From CAYYJM01 sp964471755 (GTDB taxonomy: Bacteria; Planctomycetota; Planctomycetia; Gemmatales; Gemmataceae), in contig CAYYJM010000056.1 of the NCBI GenBank assembly GCA_964471755.1, positions 1 to 26,884 of the forward strand: a stretch of DNA of 26,884 nt, written 5' to 3'. Below, piece by piece: positions 18,501 to 23,727 of the stretch. The first letter of the stretch is position 1. Every line of letters begins with the position of its first letter. The translations under genes were made by a program, and so were the position numbers. A model generated the notes under the pieces. That model searched no databases. It was not told the origin of the DNA and was given only the letters and a program-made list of their open reading frames with translations.

Positions 18501-20252
18501 TCCCGTCGGCCCGAACCGATACGCGAACAGTGACAGGGTGCCGACCAGGTCCGGGCTCAGGTCGATTTCCAGCTCGCCCTTGCCATTGGCGACCGCGATC
18601 GTCTCGCTGCGGAGCGTGTAGCGTTCGTTGCCCTCGCGGAGCAGATCGACGAAGACCGGCTCGCTGCCGGCTCCCGTCACGGTCACCTTCATCGTCTGGC
18701 CGCCCTGGTAGACGGCCCGGTCGGTGCGGATGAGGAAGTCGCCGTTCGACGGGCCAGCATCGAGCGTCCGCGTGCCCTGATCGAGGACCCGGCCCGTTTC
18801 GCTGGTCGCCCGGTAGACGAGCGTCAAGCCGCCGTGCGGCGTCACCTGAAACGACGTGACGCCGTGCTGATCGGTTGCCAGTTCCTCCAGGTGACCATCG
18901 ATCGTCAGTCGAATCTGAGCCGGCGAGCCGTCAGCCTTCGTCGCGACGACGTGAATCGTGTTCGGCACACCCGCGACGAGGGTGCCGTTCTCCGGGAGCA
19001 GGTCGATGCGGTACGGCCGGCTGGTCACGAGGCGCTCGGCATGGCGGGCGTTGCTCTGCCCGGCGGTATCGGTCACCTTGCACGTCAGGCCGAGGCGGAA
19101 CTCGTTCCCGCTCCCCGGTTGCAGGGCGCGATGACGCAGCGTCGCCCGGCCTGCGTCGTCGGTCTTGCCCGAAGCCCACGGCCCCTCCGGGCCGGTCATC
19201 ACGACCGCCCCGCCGACGACCGGCTTGCCGGTGACGTACTTCGCCTTGACGTTGCAGACGATCTCTTCGCCGGGAGAGTAGAACGGTTTGTCGAAGGCGA
19301 GATCGACGGCGAGCTTCGGCAGGACGTACTTCTGGATCGGCACCGGTTGCTTGCTCTCGCTGTCGCCGATCCGGCAGGCGAGGGTGTAGCCGCCCTCGGG
19401 CAACTCGGCCGCCAGCGGACAATCGACGGCGGCGAGGCCGAACTGGCTCGTCGGCACCGTCTCCTTGAACAGGACGTTGCCCTTCGGGTCGGTCAGCGTG
19501 AAGACGGCCGGCTGATCGGCGACCGGCAGGAGCATCGGCCGACGCAGCGACAGGGCTCGCAGATGGATCGTCTGGCCCGGCTGGTAGAGCGGCTTGTCCG
19601 TCGAGAGCATCACCTGCCAGGAGCGCTTGACGGTCACGACTCGCTCGACCACCTCCGGCTTGCTCGGCGTCCGGGCGGTGACGCGCAGGCGGTAGTTCCC
19701 CTCGGGCAGATCGGGCAGGGTGAAGACCGGCTGGCCGATGCCGCCGGCGTCGGTCTGGAACTCGGCCAGTGGCCGGACCTCGTCGCCGGGCGTGACCAGT
19801 TCGACGGTGACGGGCACCTTCGCCAGCGCGGCGTTCGCCTTGCGATCGAACAGACGCACCCGGAGCGAGCCCTTCGCCTCGGCCAGGAAGTGGTTCTGCC
19901 CCAGGACCACCAGATCGACCGGATTCGCTCGCAAACTCGCGTAGTAGAACTGCGTGCCGACCAGGACCAGCACGCAGGCAGCGAGGCCGGTCAGGGCGTA
20001 CCAGAGCCGGCCGCGCCAGAGCCGTCGGCCGTCGCGAGCGTTTGCGTCCACCAGGTCGAGCGTCGCCTCGACCAGGTCTGGCGACGCCTCCGTCGGCGGT
20101 ACGCTCTGGAGAGCCGTCAGTCGTTGCCGGGCCCGGTCGAGGGCCGCGCGGCACGAACCGCACGCCTGGCAATGCTCGGCCACTCGGCGCGTCTCGGCCC
20201 CGTCGAGCAGATCGTGCAGGTAATCGTCCACCAGGTGGTCGACGTGTTTCAT
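15555..20252 (-). CDS. Alpha-2-macroglobulin fused to an anti-sigma zinc finger
   Basis: 1565-residue thioester macroglobulin with a signalling N-terminus. Residues 1-50 form an anti-sigma zinc finger (zf-HC2 type: H27-x3-C31-x2-C34, AEHCQACGSC). A transmembrane helix follows at about 84-104, predicting a cytoplasmic N-terminus. Residues about 120-700 are macroglobulin domains, including an MG2 at about 211-305 (STDKPLYQPGQTIHLRAL). Two hydrophobic helices (about 770-793 and 801-821) form a hairpin in the bait/linker zone. The A2M domain follows from about 865 (LLWRPELVTNEKGEATL), then the thioester site C1085-F-E-Q1088, an alpha-toroid, and a receptor-binding-like end (VYEYYDP). Bacterial relatives (YfhM) trap proteases that attack the envelope. 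AAGGA lies 8 bases before the ATG at 20252. The ECF sigma gene ends 22 bases upstream. Confidence 0.93.
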   Translation of the reverse strand: MKHVDHLVDDYLHDLLDGAETRRVAEHCQACGSCRAALDRARQRLTALQSVPPTEASPDLVEATLDLVDANARDGRRLWRGRLWYALTGLAACVLVLVGTQFYYASLRANPVDLVVLGQNHFLAEAKGSLRVRLFDRKANAALAKVPVTVELVTPGDEVRPLAEFQTDAGGIGQPVFTLPDLPEGNYRLRVTARTPSKPEVVERVVTVKRSWQVMLSTDKPLYQPGQTIHLRALSLRRPMLLPVADQPAVFTLTDPKGNVLFKETVPTSQFGLAAVDCPLAAELPEGGYTLACRIGDSESKQPVPIQKYVLPKLAVDLAFDKPFYSPGEEIVCNVKAKYVTGKPVVGGAVVMTGPEGPWASGKTDDAGRATLRHRALQPGSGNEFRLGLTCKVTDTAGQSNARHAERLVTSRPYRIDLLPENGTLVAGVPNTIHVVATKADGSPAQIRLTIDGHLEELATDQHGVTSFQVTPHGGLTLVYRATSETGRVLDQGTRTLDAGPSNGDFLIRTDRAVYQGGQTMKVTVTGAGSEPVFVDLLREGNERYTLRSETIAVANGKGELEIDLSPDLVGTLSLFAYRFGPTGLALQKTRLVQVLPAGELKVEMWCVTNFDHVEYRPGEEATLEFRLTADGKPVVGALSLAGVDEAVYAMLPLKPGSERSYFTLDPKALEAVTTRYQWTPAAPGQQGNNVRAREQAVFSVTARTALPGGAVGGARANRFELSERGFEPDDDDRVKPTQSDSLGLLSLEATSFRDKVQQVARLQKTAMSWLFTGWLVLGLIGVGLAYSSLWIFMPVREAIALHAGFALLAVPLFLVLMLTVPSAREATFEAVGMAVSDMAPASKETMLFDATDAMRGPDEIGSPRVRDYFPETLLWRPELVTNEKGEATLTLPLADSITTWRISASAVDARGRLGASQMPLRVFQPFFVDFNLPVSLTRNDQVSIPVVVSSYLDKAQTVTLKLEPADWYELVAGDTEQKVTIQPGEVKAVTYRIAVRKAGTRQLEVSAVAGEVADAIRRPIEVLPDGRPIDLTASGSLETPYTTAINLPDNAIDSSARLIVKVYPSRFSQVVEGLDNIFRMPYGCFEQTSSTTYPNVLALDYLRRTRQDRPEIAAKARHYIALGYQRLVGFEVSGGGFDWFGRPPANLTLSAYGLMEFEDMARVHEVDPRLIERTRQWILGKRNGDGSWSSDRAGLHEDPTGGGAKLATTAYVAWAVFAGGREDHSAALTRDFLLNHRPDLIGNPNTLALVANALLALDPSGSAATPYLERLALEAIDGPAGQAYWELRRDERTTFHGAGQAGDIETTALATIALIQGKKAPEKVRQALAWLVAQKDRQGTWHSTQATVLSLRALLAASASEAEEPKDREILVKLGDHTQTIRVPKDKAEVMQWIDLTAHLKAGKQALEVSEPTKTGAGFQVTYRYHVPGERDQANAPLALAVEYGQTEVKRGGTIAAKVRVTNGPDRAAAMLLVEVPVPGGFRVRSEDFADLVQKNLIARYQVEGNRVVVYLREMPRKASLELPYSLEAVQVVDTQAPGGRVYEYYDPSREAFGTPTRLRVTER

Positions 20253-20274
20253 GAGGGAGTTCCTTCGTGGGAAA

Positions 20275-20829
20275 TCAGGAGACCGTGTTCGCCTCGCCCA
20301 GCGTGCGCCGCAGTGCCGCCAGGGCATGGTGCATGTGCGAACGAACGGTCGCCTCGGACAGATTCATGACCTCGGCGATCTGCGCGTAGGGCAACTCGTC
20401 CCAGACGCGCAGGGTGACGACGATGCGTTGCTGGGTCGGCAGTCCCTGGACGGCGAGGAACACCTGTCGGGCCGTCTCCTGCCGCGTGGCGAGGCCCTCG
20501 GCCGGCGTGGTCGCCCCGGCCAGGGTGTCGGCGTCCAGACCGACGGCCGGTTCCCGTCGGCTACGCAGGTGAGCCCGACAACGATTCAGCGCGATGGTGT
20601 AGAGCCAGGGTCGGAACGGTCGCGGCGGCTGGTAGAGCCGACGATTCGTCCAGACGGCCAGGAACACGTCCTGGAAGAGATCCTCGGCCCGGTGCCGATC
20701 TCCCACCAGCCGATGCAGGAAGCTCAACAGCGGCGTGGCGTAGCGACGAACCAGCAACTCCAGCCGCTCCGCCCGCCCGGTGGCGACCTCGGCCATGAGC
20801 TGCTCGTCGGCCAGCGATTCAGACCCCAT
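20275..20829 (-). CDS. ECF-type RNA polymerase sigma factor
   Basis: 184-residue sigma-70 family extracytoplasmic-function factor. Region 2 is seen at about residues 20-90, with RAEDLFQDVFLAVW (the -10 binding helix) and PRPFRPWLYTIALNRCRAHLR. Region 4 lies at about 125-180: LPTQQRIVVTLRVWDELPYAQIAEVM, then the recognition helix LSEATVRSHMHHALAALRR. The ATG at 20829 is preferred because GGGAGGG lies 6 bases upstream and regions 2 and 4 are then of normal length; the frame is open further upstream but overlaps the oxidoreductase. The downstream gene, 22 bases away, encodes an anti-sigma zinc finger joined to a macroglobulin, so it is the probable cognate regulator. I see no convincing self-promoter in the 79-bp gap upstream. 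Confidence 0.94.
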   Translation of the reverse strand: MGSESLADEQLMAEVATGRAERLELLVRRYATPLLSFLHRLVGDRHRAEDLFQDVFLAVWTNRRLYQPPRPFRPWLYTIALNRCRAHLRSRREPAVGLDADTLAGATTPAEGLATRQETARQVFLAVQGLPTQQRIVVTLRVWDELPYAQIAEVMNLSEATVRSHMHHALAALRRTLGEANTVS

Positions 20830-20835
20830 TGACAG

Positions 20836-20842
20836 CCCTCCC
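20836..20842 (-). promoter_or_regulatory. Ribosome binding site of the ECF sigma gene
   Basis: GGGAGGG on the minus strand, 6 bases before the ATG at 20829. It selects this start over the longer in-frame option that would run into the upstream oxidoreductase gene. Confidence 0.65.
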
Positions 20843-20908
20843 GTCCACGTTGTCGTCATCCACTGGTATGCGCGCCGTCGATCGGGCGTTGAACGCTTCC
20901 GAGCTTTT

Positions 20909-22159
20909 TTACCGACCGACGCGGTAGGGTTTCGGATCGACATGCGGCGTCGTCCCGGCCACCAACTCGGCGACCAGGCGGCCGGTCGCCGGAGCCATCG
21001 ACAGGCCGAGCATGTTGTGGCCGGCCGCGATCCAGACATTGGCCAGTGCCGGGCTCCGATCGATGATCGGCAGGCTGTCCGGCGTCATCGGCCGCCAGCC
21101 CCACCACGTCTCCAGGACCGGCTCGCCCTCCGGTTCGTGCAGGTACAGCCGGGCTCCCCGACGCAGCAGCTCGACACGCTTCGGGTTGGTACTCGTGTCG
21201 TAGCCGGCGAACTCCATCGTCGAGCCGAGTCGGTACGCCTCGTGGAACGGCGTCACCGCGACGCGGTGTTCCTCGAACATCATCGGATAGGTCGGACAGC
21301 GTGCGGGACGAGCCATCGTCAGCGAATAACCCTTGCCCGGCTGGATCGGAATCGAGCAGCCGAGATGACGGTTCAACTGCGGCGTCCACGCTCCGGTCGC
21401 CACGATGACCGCCTCGGCCGCGATCTCGCCCGTCGCGGTGACGACGGCATGACAACGCTCGCCAGCGTGGCGAAATTCTTTCACCTCGCAGTTCTCGCGA
21501 ATTTCGACACCACGACCGGTGAGAATGCGCCGCCATTCGGCCATGAGTTTGTCCGGTTTCAGATGGGCGTCGGATTCGTACAGCCAACCGCCGGCCAGGC
21601 CCGGTTTCAACGCCGGTTCCAACGCCGCGAGCTGGGTTGAATCCAATCGCTTCGCCGGCATGTTGAACTGTTCCCGGAGCAGTTTGTCCGTCTCGGCGTG
21701 GTGATCCATCGGCTTCGCATTTTGGAAGACGAAGATCAAACCTCGTTTCGTCCACTCACAGTCGATCGCCTCGCTGGTCACCAGCTCCTCATACATCTGG
21801 CGTGACGAATTCAACAGAGCCTGGATCGCCTGGCCGGCGGCTAGCATGTCACGGGTGTTGCAGCGCCGCAGGAAGCGCCACAGCCACGAGAAGAGTGCCA
21901 GGTCGAACCGTGGTTTGATGGCGAACGGCGAGTCCGGTTTCATCAGCGCAGCAAAGGTCGAACCGGCGACGCCTGGCATCGCCAGCGGCAGAGCGTGGCT
22001 CGGCGAGACGAAGCCGCAGTTGGCGTGCGAACAGCCCGCGCCGAAGCTGCCGCGATCGATGATCGTCACCGGATAGCCGGCCTTGCTCAGGAAGTAGGCA
22101 CACGCCGCCCCGATGACGCCGGCTCCGACGACGACCACCCGTCCCTGTGTCGCGCTCAT
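20909..22159 (-). CDS. FAD-dependent D-amino acid dehydrogenase (DadA / D-hydroxyproline dehydrogenase type)
   Basis: 416-residue DAO-family flavoenzyme. The N-terminus has the dinucleotide-binding motif VVVVGAGVIGAACAYFLSKAG (glycines 12, 14, 17), then a DRGSFGAGCSHANCGF segment typical of DadA-like enzymes. The C-terminal FAD/substrate motif WWGWRPMTPDSLPIID precedes NVWIAAGHNMLGLSMAPATGRLVAEL. It oxidises a D-amino acid to an imino acid, passing electrons to a quinone or oxygen. The ATG at 22159 overlaps the stop of the upstream epimerase (ATGA), giving tight coupling. With a hydroxyproline epimerase as partner, cis-4-hydroxy-D-proline is the likely substrate (as for HypO/LhpB-like enzymes). 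The frame stays open upstream, but that part is a shadow of the epimerase. Confidence 0.9.
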   Translation of the reverse strand: MSATQGRVVVVGAGVIGAACAYFLSKAGYPVTIIDRGSFGAGCSHANCGFVSPSHALPLAMPGVAGSTFAALMKPDSPFAIKPRFDLALFSWLWRFLRRCNTRDMLAAGQAIQALLNSSRQMYEELVTSEAIDCEWTKRGLIFVFQNAKPMDHHAETDKLLREQFNMPAKRLDSTQLAALEPALKPGLAGGWLYESDAHLKPDKLMAEWRRILTGRGVEIRENCEVKEFRHAGERCHAVVTATGEIAAEAVIVATGAWTPQLNRHLGCSIPIQPGKGYSLTMARPARCPTYPMMFEEHRVAVTPFHEAYRLGSTMEFAGYDTSTNPKRVELLRRGARLYLHEPEGEPVLETWWGWRPMTPDSLPIIDRSPALANVWIAAGHNMLGLSMAPATGRLVAELVAGTTPHVDPKPYRVGR

Positions 22160-23094
22160 GTCACGATCCCCCGGGCGAACGGATCGCCCTCCTGGACGAT
22201 CAGCGTCGTTTCGGCCGTGACGTAGGCCGTGCCGCTGATCGTCGGAATGATGCGTTCGCCAGCACGGCGATACGATCCCTCGAAGACGCTGCCGATGATG
22301 CTTTCCTGCCGCCAGGATTGCCCCTCGGCCAGGCGACCCTCGGCGGCCAGGCAAGCCAGGCGAGCGCTGGTGCCGGTGCCGCACGGCGATCGATCGTACG
22401 CCTGACCGGGGCAGAGAACGAAATTCCGGCTCTGGTTCGCCGGGTCGAGGGGCGGGCCGCACAGTTCGATGTGATCGATCCTCGCTCCGTCCGCTCCGGT
22501 GATGCCGTCGCGCTCCAGGGCCATCCCGATCCGCGTGGTGAACTCGGTGAGTTCCCGCACGCGCCGCGGCTGCAACTCCTGATCGTGTTCGTGGACGAGG
22601 AAGAACCAGTTGCCGCCGTAGGCCACATCGCCGGTGACAGTGCCATGTCCCGGCACCTCGACGCGAACATCGTGGGCGTGGCGGAAACTCGGCACGTTGT
22701 CGAGTCGGACGCGGTGCTGGCCTTCCAGCGTGAACGGCACGACGCCGACGGGCGTCTCCAGGGCGTGCCGGCCCGGAGTGATCTTGCCCTGGTGGGCCAG
22801 GGTCACGCCGACGCCGATGGTGCCGTGGCCGCACATGAGCAGGACGCCGACGTTGTTGAAGAAGATCACACCGGCGACGCAGTCGTTGCGAGTCGGCGGC
22901 ACGAGCAGCGCTCCGACGAGAACGTCCGAGCCGCGCGGTTCGTTGACGACGCAGGCCCGAAAGGCGTCGTGGTCTCGTCGGAAGCGTTCGCGTCGCTCGG
23001 CCAGGCTGCCGTTACCCAGGTCTGGCCCGCCGGCGACGACGACTCGCGTCGGTTCGCCGCCGGTGTGCGAGTCGATGACCGTGATCCGCTCCAT
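22156..23094 (-). CDS. Proline racemase family, probable 4-hydroxyproline 2-epimerase
   Basis: 312-residue proline racemase-fold enzyme, close to the usual 310-335. The two catalytic cysteines are present: C88 in MCGHGTIG and C238 in DRSPCGTGTSA. This fits a racemase/epimerase and argues against the Thr/Cys dehydratase variant. The N-terminus ITVIDSHTGGEPTRVV is canonical. It would convert trans-4-hydroxy-L-proline to cis-4-hydroxy-D-proline, which the overlapping DadA-type gene could then oxidise; proline racemase activity remains possible. GGAGG on the minus strand (23103-23107) lies 8 bases before the ATG. It is the first gene of the minus-strand block and is followed by the oxidoreductase with a four-base overlap. 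Confidence 0.9.
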   Translation of the reverse strand: MERITVIDSHTGGEPTRVVVAGGPDLGNGSLAERRERFRRDHDAFRACVVNEPRGSDVLVGALLVPPTRNDCVAGVIFFNNVGVLLMCGHGTIGVGVTLAHQGKITPGRHALETPVGVVPFTLEGQHRVRLDNVPSFRHAHDVRVEVPGHGTVTGDVAYGGNWFFLVHEHDQELQPRRVRELTEFTTRIGMALERDGITGADGARIDHIELCGPPLDPANQSRNFVLCPGQAYDRSPCGTGTSARLACLAAEGRLAEGQSWRQESIIGSVFEGSYRRAGERIIPTISGTAYVTAETTLIVQEGDPFARGIVT

Positions 23095-23360
23095 GGCTGT
23101 TTCCTCCGTTCGGGGATTACCATAGCCCGGCCCGCCGGCCCTCGCCAGTACCCATGCGATTCCCCTTCACGATGGTCGAGGATGGGGCCGTCCGATCGTC
23201 CGTGATTCGTGGCCGGCTCACATCAGTACGACCACACGTGCAGAACATCCACCGACTGGTCTTCAGGGTGGACACAATAGGCTGTCATTCACACACAAGT
23301 CGCAACTAGTTTTTTAGCAAGGGGTTGCGGCATAAGAATCCACATGAACACATGCGAACA

Positions 23361-23585
23361 AAAGCCCTTGTTTTCAGACACTCCCGCAACAGCAGTGAGA
23401 GAATTCGTGCCATGAGGCCGCAACTGACAGCAGGGAAACAACTTGCATTGTCAGACCCGGCGAAACACCCCGGCAAGGCGGCGATGCTGGGTCTGGGTGG
23501 CCGCTCCCGGCAGAACCAGGACTTCAGGTGAGGGAACCGCAATTCTGTCACCGCTGTTGCTAGAGTGTCTATTTTCAAGGGCTTT
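23361..23585. repeat. 225-bp element with 45-bp imperfect terminal inverted repeats
   Basis: The arms 23361-23405 and 23541-23585 are equal in length and reverse complementary at 36 of 45 positions without gaps. They begin AAAGCCCTTG and end AGAATT on the left arm. The central 135 bp show no recognisable coding sequence. No clear target-site duplication is visible. It could be a MITE-like non-autonomous element, the remains of an insertion sequence, or a long structured leader upstream of the kinase-FGE gene. Confidence 0.75.
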
Positions 23586-23715
23586 CTCGTCCTCGGTTGG
23601 CACGGCATAAAGCTGTGTATAAACGGCAGCGCTCCCGCCCACCCTATATTCTTTTTTCTTGGCAATCGCGTCACCTTCTGATCGAATAACCCTACGAGAT
23701 TCCGTCCTCCGTCTC

Positions 23716-23719
23716 GGAG
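23716..23719 (+). promoter_or_regulatory. Ribosome binding site of the kinase-FGE gene
   Basis: GGAG lies 8 bases before the ATG at 23728. It favours this start over the in-frame TTG at 23659, which would add 23 residues with no family resemblance. Confidence 0.5.
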
Positions 23720-23727
23720 ATGCCGCC

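Larger units (their letters stand above)
23095..23727. other. Divergent intergenic region, AT-richer, no convincing gene
   Basis: This 633-bp gap separates the epimerase operon (minus) from the kinase-FGE gene (plus) and should hold both promoters. It is clearly lower in GC than its surroundings at about 23280-23410 and 23570-23700. Its central part is a 225-bp inverted-repeat element (23361-23585). A possible promoter for the kinase-FGE gene is TTGGCA (23597-23602) and TATAAA (23618-23623), but the 15-base spacing is short, so this is only a suggestion. The open frames crossing the gap lack family signatures and good starts. Confidence 0.6.

Noticed and set aside
15972..18533. 853-codon open frame opposite the macroglobulin gene
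   Set aside because: It is the antisense shadow of a strongly supported macroglobulin. Its product is rich in Arg/Gln/Gly with no family signature, as expected for GC-rich antisense frames.
18834..20369. 511-codon plus-strand open frame opposite the macroglobulin and sigma genes
   Set aside because: It is antisense to two genes with clear domains, has no motifs and no plausible ribosome binding site.
20830..20908. Possible ECF-type autoregulatory promoter upstream of the sigma gene
   Set aside because: A GGAAGC stretch can be seen on the minus strand, but no matching -10 element at a standard distance is convincing.
23306..23674. 122-codon minus-strand open frame in the intergenic region
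   Set aside because: It runs through the inverted-repeat element, has no convincing start signal or family resemblance, and is compositionally unlike the neighbouring genes.
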